NCBI GenBank assembly: GCA_024641705.1
Contig: JAHECO010000020.1
Location: 1-63,984, forward strand
DNA from: Candidatus Kryptoniota bacterium
GTDB lineage: Bacteria; Bacteroidota; Ignavibacteria; Kryptoniales; JAKASW01
Direction of reading: 5' to 3'
Length of the DNA: 63,984 nt
Shown: one piece after another, positions 1-10,700 of the stretch
Layout: each line of letters opens with the position of its first letter
How positions within the stretch are numbered: position 1 is the stretch's first letter
Position numbers and translations under genes: made by a program
Notes under the pieces: model-generated
The model's database searches: none
What the model was told of the DNA's origin: nothing
The model's input: the letters and a program-made list of their open reading frames with translations, nothing else

Positions 1-2
1 CC

Positions 3-2438
3 GGGGTTTCCGGTGGTTCGTCCACGAGCTACGCAGTCACCGACAGTGCGAAGAGTTCCTTCATGGTCCCGAGCGTCGGTACAACGAAGGTGGTGTTCCC
101 TGTCGGCACGACCGCCGAAGGTTTCTCCCCCGTGTGGATGACCAACGAAGGGACGGCCGACACCTTCTCGGTATCCGCGAAGATGGATACCTCGGCCGCG
201 GTCGGCGGAGGACGTGTGAACGTGAAGTGGAACATTGCGGAAAACAATCCCGGCAATGGCAACTGCACGCTCACATTCGGATGGACGGGTGCTGCCGAGA
301 ACGCGGCGTTTACGGCAGACAGGGCGTCTTATGCGCAGATATACAACATAAGCGGTGCACCTTACAAGCAGGCTGGTTCCGGAGCCTACACCAGCCACTT
401 TACAACCGAACCTTACACACTCGCCCGCGCAGGCATCATAAACCTCGGTTCGTTCGGCGTAGGTAAGTTCGGATTGGCAGTGAATCCTGTTGCAGGGGAT
501 TACGGCTCAGTCCAGACCGGCAATTGGAGCGCCTCCTCCACATGGAAGCAGTGGGATGGCACAGGCTGGAACACGGCACCGGCCGGCATTCCCGAAGGTG
601 AGGTAAACGTGTTCATAAACGGCGGCGATACCGTCACGGTCGACGCGGCCGATTCGGTCGGCGGCAACCTGATTATAGCCGGATATCTGAAAGATGTCGC
701 GGGACTCAAGACGAGTGGTGCTACGGTTGTCGTCGACAGCGCCGCCACATACGAACTGGCGCACGACGGCAGCTCAAGCATGCCGGGCATTCCGAGCGCC
801 ACCTGGAAGACCGGTTCGAACTGCCTTATCACCGGGGCATCGGGATCGGTCTCCTCTGCGACTAACTTCAACGCCAGTCAGGATTTCTACAATCTGACAA
901 TCGATGCGGCATTTACCGCTAACAAGGATCTCGGGATGTACGACAACACGATCAACGGTAATCTGGTCGTCAACAATACCGGCAATGCCAGAGTACAGAT
1001 GACGAGTCCGAGTGCGGGTTCGCCGAACACGATCAATATCAAGGGAAAGCTTCTCCTGACAGCAGGGCAGTTCAGCTCGAACGGTTCCAGCAGTTCTGCA
1101 GATATCACCGTTAATAGCTACGGCAACATAACAGTTACCGGCGGAAACTTCGGTATATCCAGAGGATCCGGCCCGGTTCTAAACTGGAATTTCTACGGCG
1201 ACACGCTGTCGATGTCAAACGCAACGACTCAGACGTCGGGCTCCAAGGCAGTGTTCATTTTCGCGAAGCAGGGAACGCAGTACGTGAAGTTGGACAACAT
1301 GACCTTCGGTAGCGGCGGCATGCCAGCCGAAGTCGATACCGGTGCGACGTTGAACATGGGGATGAGTGAGTGGGCCGGCAACGCGCCGTTCACTGTCGAC
1401 TCAGGCGCCACGTTGATGTCCGGCGACACGACGGGCCTTAGCGGCAACATCGCGACTTCCGGCACGGTCACGATCAGCCCCGGCGCCTCGATCGTCTTCA
1501 ACGGCACGGCCGCCCAAACGACGGGCACTGTTCTGCCGTCGGCCGTCGGGAACCTTACTATCAACAACTCTCACGGTGTCACTCTGTCCAAGAGCGTAAC
1601 GGTGGTGAAGGCTCTCAGACTTACGAACGGCATTCTGAAGCTTGATACCAACACGGTCGCGGCGTCGTCCGTAACGGGAGGCTCTTCTTCAAGTTATGTA
1701 TGCACCGACAGCGCGAAGAGCTACCTGGAAGTGTCAAGTGTTGGATCCGTGCAGTCAGTGTTTCCTGTCGGGACAACCGCTGAAGGCTTCTCGCCGGTCT
1801 GGATTCAAAACACAGGGACCGCCGATTCGTACACCGTCCGCGCGGCCATGGACACGGCTACCGTGAACGGCGGGGGACGAGTCAATGTAAAGTGGGTCGT
1901 CGGTGAAGGCACTCCCGGCGGGAGCAGCCTCATGATGCAGTTCGGATGGTTGGCAGGCGCGGAAAACTCGACCTTTGCGTCGGATCGTGCCGCAAATGCA
2001 AAGATATATTTCCTGATGGCCCCCGCTGACAGCGAGGCGGGAACTGGCAGCTATACGACACAGTTCTCAACGCAGCCTTACACTGTCTCGAGAGCCGGGA
2101 TCACCTCCGTCGGTACGTTCGGGGTCGGCAACTTCACGACTACCGGCGTGAACGAAGCGGAGAATGTTCCCATCGAGTTCAGGCTTTACCAGAACTATCC
2201 GAATCCGTTCAATCCTTCCACCAAGATCCAGTTTACAGTGGTGAAGAAGGGAATGACTTCGGTCAAGATCTACAACATTCTCGGTCAGCAGGTTGCCACC
2301 TTATACTCAGGTGAAGCCCAACCCGGCAAGAAATATGTCGTAGAGTTCAATGCCGGCTCGCTGGCCTCGGGAGTCTACTTCAGCGTTCTCCAGAGCAGCG
2401 GCCAAAGACAGATTCAGAAAATGGTGTTGATGAAGTAA
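3..2438 (+). CDS. T9SS-sorted beta-solenoid surface protein, 5' end outside the window
   Basis: The reading frame is open from base 3, so the gene begins upstream; 811 residues are visible. The sequence is rich in Gly, Ser, Thr, Asn and Val with short repeating strands, as in secreted beta-helix/solenoid proteins. A module starting VFPVGTTAEGF occurs twice, at about visible residues 31-160 and 585-715. Between them is a GNWSASSTW start of the kind found in bacterial surface solenoids. The last ~90 residues (from about 721) form a type A T9SS sorting domain with YQNYPNPFNPST, then YNILGQ and a terminal KMVLMK. It is probably exported by T9SS and anchored or released at the cell surface. The pectin enzymes downstream suggest a role in polysaccharide binding or breakdown, but no catalytic domain is visible. 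Confidence 0.85.
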   Translation, partial: GVSGGSSTSYAVTDSAKSSFMVPSVGTTKVVFPVGTTAEGFSPVWMTNEGTADTFSVSAKMDTSAAVGGGRVNVKWNIAENNPGNGNCTLTFGWTGAAENAAFTADRASYAQIYNISGAPYKQAGSGAYTSHFTTEPYTLARAGIINLGSFGVGKFGLAVNPVAGDYGSVQTGNWSASSTWKQWDGTGWNTAPAGIPEGEVNVFINGGDTVTVDAADSVGGNLIIAGYLKDVAGLKTSGATVVVDSAATYELAHDGSSSMPGIPSATWKTGSNCLITGASGSVSSATNFNASQDFYNLTIDAAFTANKDLGMYDNTINGNLVVNNTGNARVQMTSPSAGSPNTINIKGKLLLTAGQFSSNGSSSSADITVNSYGNITVTGGNFGISRGSGPVLNWNFYGDTLSMSNATTQTSGSKAVFIFAKQGTQYVKLDNMTFGSGGMPAEVDTGATLNMGMSEWAGNAPFTVDSGATLMSGDTTGLSGNIATSGTVTISPGASIVFNGTAAQTTGTVLPSAVGNLTINNSHGVTLSKSVTVVKALRLTNGILKLDTNTVAASSVTGGSSSSYVCTDSAKSYLEVSSVGSVQSVFPVGTTAEGFSPVWIQNTGTADSYTVRAAMDTATVNGGGRVNVKWVVGEGTPGGSSLMMQFGWLAGAENSTFASDRAANAKIYFLMAPADSEAGTGSYTTQFSTQPYTVSRAGITSVGTFGVGNFTTTGVNEAENVPIEFRLYQNYPNPFNPSTKIQFTVVKKGMTSVKIYNILGQQVATLYSGEAQPGKKYVVEFNAGSLASGVYFSVLQSSGQRQIQKMVLMK

Positions 2439-2578
2439 CCAGCCTCATTAATCAGACCATGGCACGACTCCGTCTGCGGTCTCCGGTCAGAGAGCGCCGC
2501 GACGGAGTCAGCTGGTCTCCTTCCCGGAAGAGTTTCAATTACGAAGACATTGGAAGGATTAAGACAAAGGAGGAAGAT

Positions 2579-4510
2579 ATGAGATTAAAGGGATTCAATT
2601 CGGGCCTGTTCCGGAGGGGAGTTGCGAGAAGGTTTCCCCCCGGTCTGTGGGTACCATTCGTGATTCTGGCGGCAGCATTGGCGGTAACAGGTACCAATGC
2701 AGTCGCTCAGACCATCACAAGTAACGGTACCGGCGGTGGTCCTTGGGCAAGCACGAATACCTGGGTCGGTGGAGTTATACCCGATTCCTTGAACTGCAAC
2801 CAGGTAATCATAGTGAGCGGCGACTCGGTGTCAACCAACCCGATTGCGCTCGTATCGTGTCCCGATCTGGACATTCAATCCGGGGCCAAACTGACTGTGT
2901 TCGGACCTTCCACAAGCGGGGCGGGGCTAAGGGTGAAAGGCGCTTTCACAATCGAAGCGAATGCATGGTTTTTCAACTCATACAGTTCTCTGACCGGATG
3001 GCCCGCGAACGCTGCGAGCTATAGCATAGCACCCACGAGTAATTATGTACTTACAGGGACTGGGAGCAGCACTCTTGGCTCCAGCAGCTCAGACTCACTT
3101 TTCGGCAATGTTTATGTCCTGAAGAGCGGCAGTTCCTGCGATGCAAACCTGACGATTCAGGGTAACCTCACAATCAACACGGGCGCTCAGGGAAATACCT
3201 TCCGTGGTATCGATGTGGGGAGCGCAAGAAACGGCATCTTCACGCTGGTTCACCATGTCGAAGGCGATGTGCAAGTGATCTCCGGCCAATGGTCATGTGT
3301 TGACGGCGATACAGCCGGCGGCGCGATGACCTGCGTCTGGAACGTCGACGGCAATGTGACCGTCGGCGATACCGGCACTGCCTTGAACCAGGCAGCAAGG
3401 ATGGGCCCCCTGACGAGTGCGATCCAATTAGGCGACAGCAGGGTCGGCGTATTCAACATCGGCGGTAATCTCACTGTCATCAACGGGGCGCGTCTTCAGG
3501 CAGGGAGCAGCTCCGGCGCTTTTTCAACGAGTGAGATCGGTGAATTGAACCTGAAAGGCGACCTGACGCTTGACAACACTGCGCGCGTCACGGGAAACAG
3601 CATGGGTATCTACGCGATCAACTTCATCGGCAACAAGCCTCAAATGGTCTCGCTCGGCGTGTCCGTCGGATATACACCGAACTCCGGCAACGCCTACCCG
3701 ACGCTCACGGACACCATCGCCGCCGGCGCGACCGTAGTCTTTACCGGGGGAAGGCCCTGGGGCGGAGTAACCAAGACGACCACCCCGCCTGCAAACGGCT
3801 GGGGAGCGTGGGTGGTCAACGGTACACTGAAGCTCAGCCCGACTGACAGCATCATCGGTACAAAGGACTTCAACCTCAATAACGGCGCTACTCTCGGGAT
3901 AGGAAGTGCGAACGGAATAACGGCTGGCACAGCCGCCGGCGATACGGTCGGGAACGTCCTGGTCAGCGGAACGAGGACTTTCTCGACGGGAGCCAATTAT
4001 GTGTATGACGGAGATTCCCCGCAGGTAACCGGAGACGGACTGCCGACGACGGTAAACGATCTGACGATCGATAATGCTACAGGTGTCACGCTTTCACAGG
4101 CAACTACCATAGACGGTGTTCTTCATTTGAAAGCCGGTATATTCGATAACACGATCCCGTTCACCCTGGGACCGAACGGAGCAATTTCGTACGAAGGTGG
4201 AGGACTGAAAGTAACTGCGGTAAAGTCGGTTGTCTCGACTGTTCCCAAGCAGTTTTCGCTCGATCAAAATTTCCCGAACCCGTTCAACCCGACTACGGAG
4301 ATCCGTTTCGGGATCCCGGTATCAGGATTCGTGACGCTGAAAGTGTACGACGTTTTGGGAAGACAAGTCGCAACGTTGGTGAACGAAAGGAAAACACCGG
4401 GCGTGTATGAAGTCACGTTTGATGGAAGTTCTCTCGCAAGCGGACTGTATTTCTACCAAGTCCGTTCAGGGAAATACGTTTCAACGAAGCGAATGATGCT
4501 CATCAAGTAA
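2579..4510 (+). CDS. T9SS-sorted secreted beta-solenoid protein
   Basis: This 643-residue protein has no recognised catalytic domain. The ATG at 2579 is chosen over an in-frame ATG 40 codons upstream because AAAGGAGGA lies just before it and the resulting N-terminus is a signal peptide ending near AVAQ. The mature protein starts with a TNGTGGGPW...TWVGGVIPDS segment, followed by a solenoid rich in NLTI/GNLT repeats. Residues from about 555 form the T9SS sorting domain (QNFPNPFNPTTEIRF, YDVLGRQVATL). The centre is homologous to the C-terminal half of the PL9 lyase at 7790-11131 (shared GQWSCVDG, NGARLQAGSS). It may be a carbohydrate-binding or surface-display scaffold; that is inference from homology and context. 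Confidence 0.85.
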   Translation: MRLKGFNSGLFRRGVARRFPPGLWVPFVILAAALAVTGTNAVAQTITSNGTGGGPWASTNTWVGGVIPDSLNCNQVIIVSGDSVSTNPIALVSCPDLDIQSGAKLTVFGPSTSGAGLRVKGAFTIEANAWFFNSYSSLTGWPANAASYSIAPTSNYVLTGTGSSTLGSSSSDSLFGNVYVLKSGSSCDANLTIQGNLTINTGAQGNTFRGIDVGSARNGIFTLVHHVEGDVQVISGQWSCVDGDTAGGAMTCVWNVDGNVTVGDTGTALNQAARMGPLTSAIQLGDSRVGVFNIGGNLTVINGARLQAGSSSGAFSTSEIGELNLKGDLTLDNTARVTGNSMGIYAINFIGNKPQMVSLGVSVGYTPNSGNAYPTLTDTIAAGATVVFTGGRPWGGVTKTTTPPANGWGAWVVNGTLKLSPTDSIIGTKDFNLNNGATLGIGSANGITAGTAAGDTVGNVLVSGTRTFSTGANYVYDGDSPQVTGDGLPTTVNDLTIDNATGVTLSQATTIDGVLHLKAGIFDNTIPFTLGPNGAISYEGGGLKVTAVKSVVSTVPKQFSLDQNFPNPFNPTTEIRFGIPVSGFVTLKVYDVLGRQVATLVNERKTPGVYEVTFDGSSLASGLYFYQVRSGKYVSTKRMMLIK

Positions 4511-4640
4511 CGAACGAGCAAGGACAGTGGGTGACTACGAATGATCACAAGAAGCAGAGCCGTCATTCGGCAGTCACTCATTGTCGTTTCTTGTACCGGT
4601 TTGCACGAAGTTGAAAATCGCGTTTGACATTGGAGCTTAA

Positions 4641-6296
4641 TTGTTTAAGAGCAAATCAATAACCTTCGTTCTTCTTCCAGCCGTCTTTATTCTTGGATTG
4701 AGCTTCGTTGCTTCCGGTCAGGAGACAAAAAACGAAGTCAAGAAGTACACATCAAACCTTCCGTTCAAGATGCCCGAGATCGGCTTGCCCGTGATTCCGG
4801 ACCGCTCGTTCAACATCGAGAGTTACGGCGCGGTCGGTGACGGACAAACCATGAATACCGCTGCGTTCAAGCGAGCTGTCGATGCGTGCTCCGAAGCCGG
4901 CGGGGGGACGGTCGTTGTGCCACCCGGATTGTGGCTCACAGGCCCGATCGAGCTGAAGAGCAACATCAACTTCCACGTAAGCCGCGGGGCGATCGTCCTG
5001 TTCAGCAGAAATCACTCGGATTATCCCATAATAAAATCGCCTACGAGAGGCTTTGTCGTCGCGTCACCCGTCTACGGGTTTGATCGCGAAAACGTTGCCA
5101 TAACAGGCAGCGGACTGCTCGACGGATCCGGCTTAACATGGCGGCCTGTGAAGAAAGCCAAGGTCACTTCCTCGATGTGGAAGGAGCTGACCGGATCGGG
5201 CGGCGTCGTCACCGACGACGGTACGATTTGGTGGCCCACCAAAGCGGCGGCAGATGGCGCCGGGTATTTGCGCGAACTCAAATCCAGGAAAGACAAGAAA
5301 GACCTGACCGCGGAAGACTTCATTCCGGCACGCGATTTCATGAGACCGATGCTTTTGTTGCTGAGCAAATGCAAACACGTGCTCGTCGACGGCGTGACAC
5401 TGCAAAACTCTCCGTCATTCGCGATGTACCCGGACAGGTGCGAAGATGTTGTGGTGAGGAACGTGAAGGTCAACAACGAGTACTGGGCGCAAAACGGCGA
5501 CGGCATCGACATTGCTTCATCCAGGAACGTGCTCGTCTATAAGTGCACGGTAACGGCTGGCGATGACGGGATATGTATGAAGTCTAGCGGAAAAAGGCCG
5601 GATGGCGCGGCACTGAAGAACATCGTGATCGCCGACTGCGTTGTCTACCACGCGCACGGCGGCTTCGTGATGGGGAGTAATACCGACGGCGGGATGGAAG
5701 ATATTTCCGTGAGGAACTGTGACTACATCGGTACGGATATCGGTTTGAGGTTCAAGAGCGCAAGGGGAAGGGGAGGTGTTGTCCGGGACATATACATCAG
5801 CAACATATACATGAAAGAAATTGTGCACGAAGCGATTCTCTTCGACACTTATTATGAAGAATCGAAGAGGGACGCTCAACTGCAGCCCGTCACCGACAGA
5901 ACCCCCATCTTCAAGGATTTCTACATCGACAGTATTTACTGCACCGGCGCCCGACAGGCCGTTCGCGTAGCAGGGTTGCCCGAAATGCCGATAGAGGGCA
6001 TCAGGATCTCTAATGCGGTCATATCTGCCGACAGGGGATTTACTTCCGAATTTGCCTCCGGATTCACTCTGCGGAATGTAAAGATAATTCCCAGGTCCGG
6101 CGAGGTGTACTCGCTGCGGGACACGAAGAATTTTGCGATAGAGAATGGATTTTGTCCGCCAAATACCGACGTCTTCATGAAGCTCGAAGGTAAAGGAACT
6201 GCGGACATAAGGATCGTGCATACCGATCTGTCTCCAGCAAAGACCCCGGTGCAGCTCGGACCGGATGTGGCTAAGAACGCACTTGTTCAGAACTAG
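4641..6296 (+). CDS. GH28 polygalacturonase-like glycoside hydrolase
   Basis: A 551-residue secreted glycoside hydrolase of family 28, expected to hydrolyse galacturonate linkages of pectin, probably from chain ends. It starts at TTG with GGAG six bases upstream; the N-terminus is a signal peptide ending at ASGQ. Residues 57-100 hold the SYGAVGDG and AGGGTVVVPPG opening of the right-handed beta-helix. The GH28 catalytic signatures are NGD (285-287) in place of the usual NTD, GDDG (Asp308, Asp309), HGG (His339) and RFK (370-372) in place of RIK. All catalytic acids and the His/Arg/Lys are therefore present. The altered NTD and RIK motifs suggest a specificity different from classical endopolygalacturonases, perhaps exo-acting or on substituted chains. 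A second GH28 gene follows 18 bases downstream. Confidence 0.9.
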   Translation: MFKSKSITFVLLPAVFILGLSFVASGQETKNEVKKYTSNLPFKMPEIGLPVIPDRSFNIESYGAVGDGQTMNTAAFKRAVDACSEAGGGTVVVPPGLWLTGPIELKSNINFHVSRGAIVLFSRNHSDYPIIKSPTRGFVVASPVYGFDRENVAITGSGLLDGSGLTWRPVKKAKVTSSMWKELTGSGGVVTDDGTIWWPTKAAADGAGYLRELKSRKDKKDLTAEDFIPARDFMRPMLLLLSKCKHVLVDGVTLQNSPSFAMYPDRCEDVVVRNVKVNNEYWAQNGDGIDIASSRNVLVYKCTVTAGDDGICMKSSGKRPDGAALKNIVIADCVVYHAHGGFVMGSNTDGGMEDISVRNCDYIGTDIGLRFKSARGRGGVVRDIYISNIYMKEIVHEAILFDTYYEESKRDAQLQPVTDRTPIFKDFYIDSIYCTGARQAVRVAGLPEMPIEGIRISNAVISADRGFTSEFASGFTLRNVKIIPRSGEVYSLRDTKNFAIENGFCPPNTDVFMKLEGKGTADIRIVHTDLSPAKTPVQLGPDVAKNALVQN

Positions 6297-6314
6297 CCGG
6301 CAAGGATTGAAGAA

Positions 6315-7751
6315 ATGACGTTGAACAAGAGACCTTTTTTCATTCGGCACGCTGTGACGGTCGCGGTCGCCATGCTGGTCATGAGCGTCGTGTTTCTTGC
6401 TGTTCCGCCGAACGATGTTTCGGCGGCGGGCAATCAGAAGAACAAGACTGAAAAGCTATCCGGCTGGGATCAGGTCCCGCAGATTCTCAAGCGAATTGTC
6501 CCCCCGAAGTTTCCCGACAGGAAGTTCGTGATTACGGAGTACGGCGCGGTACCGGGAGGGAAGGAGCTCTGTACGGAGGCATTCGCAAGGGCCGTCGATG
6601 CGTGCAGCAAAGCGGGAGGCGGACACGTCGTGGTGCCGAAGGGAATATTCCTCACGGGTGCCATCCACCTCAAGAGCAATGTCGACCTGCATATTTCGGA
6701 GGGAGCCGTCGTCAGGTTCAGCACCGATCCGAACGATTATCTCCCCGTTGTTCATGTCAGATGGGAAGGATCCGATGTAATGAACTACTCGCCTCTTATC
6801 TACGCCTACGGACAGGAGAACATTGCGTTAACGGGCAAGGGATTGCTCGACGGGCAGGCAGACAGCACGCACTGGTGGCCGTGGAAGAAGCTCGGCAATC
6901 AGCCGGAGAGCCGTCCGCGCCTGATGAAGCTCAACGACGAAAAGGTCCCCGTGAAGGACAGAGTGTTCGGCAAAGGTTATTATCTGCGGTCCACTTTCGT
7001 CGAGTTCTTTCGATGCACGAACGTGCTCATAAAGGATGTGAGACTCGTAAAGGCCCCCTTCTGGTTTCTCCATCCGGTGCTCTGCACGAACGTCACGATA
7101 GATGGCATCGAAACTGACAGCAACGGTCCCAACACCGACGGCTGCGATCCGGAGTCCTGCAATGATGTGCTCATACAGGACTGCATCTTCAACAACGGCG
7201 ACGATTGCATCGCGATAAAGTCGGGGAGAAACAACGACGGACGAAGAGCTCATGTACCAGCGAGCGACATAATCATAAAGAATTGCACGATGAAGGACGG
7301 CCACGGCGGTGTCTCGATAGGAAGCGAAATATCCGGCGGCTGCTCCGACATCTACGTTGAGAACTGCAAACTCAGCAGCCCCAACCTCGATCAGGCTTTG
7401 CGGATAAAATCCAATTCAAAAAGGGGCGGCGTGATCCGCGATATATACGCGCGCAACCTGGAGATAGGCCAGGTCAAAGTGGCGATCCTGAGGATCAACC
7501 TGAACTATGATCCGCCCGAAGCGGAAGGATATAAGTATTACCCGGTAGTGAAGAACATCTTCGTCCAGGATGTGAATACGAAGAAGAGCGAATACGGTCT
7601 TTTCCTGAACGGACTTCCCGAATCGAAGATAAGGAACGTGGTCGTGAAAGACTGCCGGTTCGACGGCGTTGAGAAGGGCAACGACATAAAGAATGCAACC
7701 GGGCTGAAACTGGAAAACGTATATATCAACGGGAAATTGGCCGGTGAGTGA
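6315..7751 (+). CDS. GH28 polygalacturonase
   Basis: A 478-residue GH28 enzyme with a complete catalytic set: NTD at 273-275, GDD with Asp296 and Asp297, GHG at 329-331 and RIK at 363-365. The N-terminus (to about residue 38) is a signal peptide with a long hydrophobic core, and AAGGAT lies upstream of the ATG. The ITEYGAV and AGGGHVVVPKG motifs open the parallel beta-helix. Family members hydrolyse alpha-1,4-galacturonan or remove terminal galacturonate. The gene lies between another GH28 gene and a PL9 lyase, so the three probably form one pectin-degrading operon. There is no T9SS tail, so it is likely periplasmic and acts on imported oligogalacturonides; that location is inferred. Confidence 0.92.
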   Translation: MTLNKRPFFIRHAVTVAVAMLVMSVVFLAVPPNDVSAAGNQKNKTEKLSGWDQVPQILKRIVPPKFPDRKFVITEYGAVPGGKELCTEAFARAVDACSKAGGGHVVVPKGIFLTGAIHLKSNVDLHISEGAVVRFSTDPNDYLPVVHVRWEGSDVMNYSPLIYAYGQENIALTGKGLLDGQADSTHWWPWKKLGNQPESRPRLMKLNDEKVPVKDRVFGKGYYLRSTFVEFFRCTNVLIKDVRLVKAPFWFLHPVLCTNVTIDGIETDSNGPNTDGCDPESCNDVLIQDCIFNNGDDCIAIKSGRNNDGRRAHVPASDIIIKNCTMKDGHGGVSIGSEISGGCSDIYVENCKLSSPNLDQALRIKSNSKRGGVIRDIYARNLEIGQVKVAILRINLNYDPPEAEGYKYYPVVKNIFVQDVNTKKSEYGLFLNGLPESKIRNVVVKDCRFDGVEKGNDIKNATGLKLENVYINGKLAGE

Positions 7752-7789
7752 TTGCGCAACGGCGGTACCTGCAACCAGATAGGATTGAG

Positions 7790-10700
7790 ATGACCAGAAT
7801 TCTGCGAATTATTTCGATAATGTTTCTCATTTCCGCGACAGCGCTCGCGCAAACGATCTATTACGTATCGCCGACAGGGAGCGACACGAACCCGGGCACT
7901 TTTGCCGAACCGTTCCAATCAATCTCCAAAGCAATGTCTTTGGCGGCCGCGGGCACAACGATATATCTGAGAGGCGGTGTCTATCCTTTAAGCGCGACAC
8001 TCGGCGCCGGCGTCAGCGGTTCAGCGGGGAATTACATCAGCCTCTGGGCATATCCGGGTGAAACGCCGATACTGGACTTCTCCGGAGAGAGTTACTCGTC
8101 CTCATCGCGCGGAATAGAACTCAAGCGTGACTACTGGTACCTGAAGGGGCTCGACATCAGGAACGCGGGTGACAACGGGATCTTCATATCGGGGGCACAC
8201 AATATTGTCGAAAACTGCAGCGTGTCCTACTGCAAGGACACCGGAATTCAAATAAGCAACGGCGGGAGCTACAACTATATTCACAATTGCGACGCGTTCG
8301 ACAACAACGACCCCGCGACAGGCGGACAGAACGCCGACGGAATCGATGTGAAGTTAGCGGGCGGACCGGGAAATGTTTTAAGAGGATGCAGGGTTTACGA
8401 CAACGCGGATGACGGCTATGACTGCTACGGGACCGCGAACCCGGTGGTGTTCGACAGCTGCTGGGCCTTCCACAACGGCTACAATCTCTGGAATATCCAG
8501 GGTTTCACCGGCAACGGCAACGGATTCAAACTCGGGGGAAACGATTCCGTCGGGCTGCACAAGGTGACCAACTGCATCTCATTCGACAACGTCGTCAAGG
8601 GATTCGACCAGAACAATAACATGGGCGGAATAACTCTGTACAACTGTACGTCATTCCGTAACGGAACATACAACTACTCTTTTCCATACGCACCGCAGGT
8701 CGGTTTCGACACCTTGAAGAACGACTTGTCGTTCGATGCCGGCGGCAGCGACGCGAACATAACCTCATCGTCGGTACAGTCAAACAACAGCTGGCAGGGC
8801 CACACAGTGACCGCGGCAGATTTTCTCAGCCTCGACACGTCGCTCGCCCGCCTTCCCAGGCTTTCGGACGGCTCGCTGCCGCCCACCGCCCTCCTCAGGC
8901 TTGCTCCGGGGAGTTCGCTGATCGATGCCGGATCGGATGTAGGCATACCTTACACGGGAAGTGCCCCTGATATCGGCGCTTTCGAAAGCGGAACCGGGCC
9001 GGTCGTCCTCGCCACGAATGGCAGCGGCGGAGGGGACTGGGATTCCACATCGACATGGGCCGGCGGAGTCGTGCCGGATTCCACGGACTACGTCGTGATC
9101 ATGGCGAGCGATTCGGTTGTAGTGAGCGCATCGGATACTGCCTGCAGCGGCGACCTTACCGTTCTGGCGGGCGGACTGCTCAACGATTTCGGAAAGATGA
9201 ACGTCAAGGGGAGGTTCTCGCTTCTCCCGAATGCCTGGTTCTACAACAGCAATTCGAACGTCCCGTCGTTTCCTGCAGCGGCGGCATATGATATCGATCC
9301 TGCCAGCTACTATGTGCACACAAGTGGCGCAGGTGGAACGCTCGGATCTGCAGGATACGATTCAACTTTCGGCAACGTCGTCGTCATGCGGAGCGGCACT
9401 ACGTGCGGGGCAAACCTCATGATCAACGGCAACTTGACGATCAATACAGGCTCGGCGGGCGGCACATTTCGCGCGACAAATGCAACCGTGAATCGCGATC
9501 TCGCGCAGACTGTGAACGGCAATGTAACAGTCGTGAGCGGGCAATGGTCCTGTGTGGATGGGGGGAACGACTTGACGGGAATTTGGAACGTTAAGGGGAA
9601 CGTGGTGGTAGGCGATCCATCGACTCCTTCCGGTATGGCGCGCATGGGACCGTTATCGAACGCAAGCAGCACACACAGGCTCGGGATATTCAACGTTGCA
9701 GGGAGTTTGACCTTGGTGAACGGGGCGAGGCTCCAGGCGGGAAGCAGCACAGGCTCGGCTTCGACCACCGAAACCGGAATCATCAACGTCGGCGGGAACC
9801 TGACGCTGGATAGCACCGCGGCGCTTGCCACGAATTCCGTCGGAACGTTCGCGCTGAACTTCGACGGCCCGCCAACTCAATCGGTTACGCTCCACACGCC
9901 GTTCGTCATGTCATCGTCGACTAAACAACCTGTCGTCAACGATACGATTGCAGTCGGCTCCTCCGTTACATTTACCGCCACGGGGACGTCGTGGAGTGCG
10001 AACGGATCCGGATCATTTGTGGTGAACGGGACGCTCTCCCTTCCCGAAGGCGATACGCTGAAGGGGGGACAGTCGTTTGAACTGAGCGACGGTGCCACCT
10101 TGGGCATCGGTAGCCCAGCCGGACTTGACAGCATGGGAAATATCCGGGTCACCGGCACCAAAGTGTTTAGCAAGAGAGCTAACTATGTCTTTAACGGTTT
10201 GATGCCTCAATCCACCGGAGCATGGCTTCCCGATACGGTCGGCGGGCTTAAAGCCATGAATGCCGCAGGCCTGATCTTGACCAACCCGCTTGTCGTTAGC
10301 GGCGCACTGAGCGTTGTGGTGGGGAAATTGATGCTCGGGCCGAACGATCTGGTCGCAAGTTCAATCAGCGGCGGTGCCCCGACACGCTACATCGTCACGG
10401 ATAGCACGGGAGTGCTGAAAGTTCCGAATGTCGGTTCCACGCAAGTTCTTTTCCCTGTCGGGACGCCGTCAGGTTACGCCCCCGTGTGGATCACGAACGG
10501 CGGCAGCGCCGAAGGTTTCGCTGTATCTGTGAAACCCGATTCGAACTCCAATGCCCGCGGTCCGGCTCGGGTAGACTTGAAATGGAATATTGCAGCGCAG
10601 AGCGCGGCAGCGGGCAACTTTACTCTCGGGTTCGGCTGGATGGCTTCCGAAGAGGACACCGCCTTTGCGGCAAACAGGGCTTCTTACGCCGGGATATTCC

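Noticed and set aside
4608-4630. LacI-type operator candidate around TTGAAAATCGCG upstream of the first GH28 gene
   Set aside because: The two halves match over only a few bases and no second copy was found near other pectin genes.
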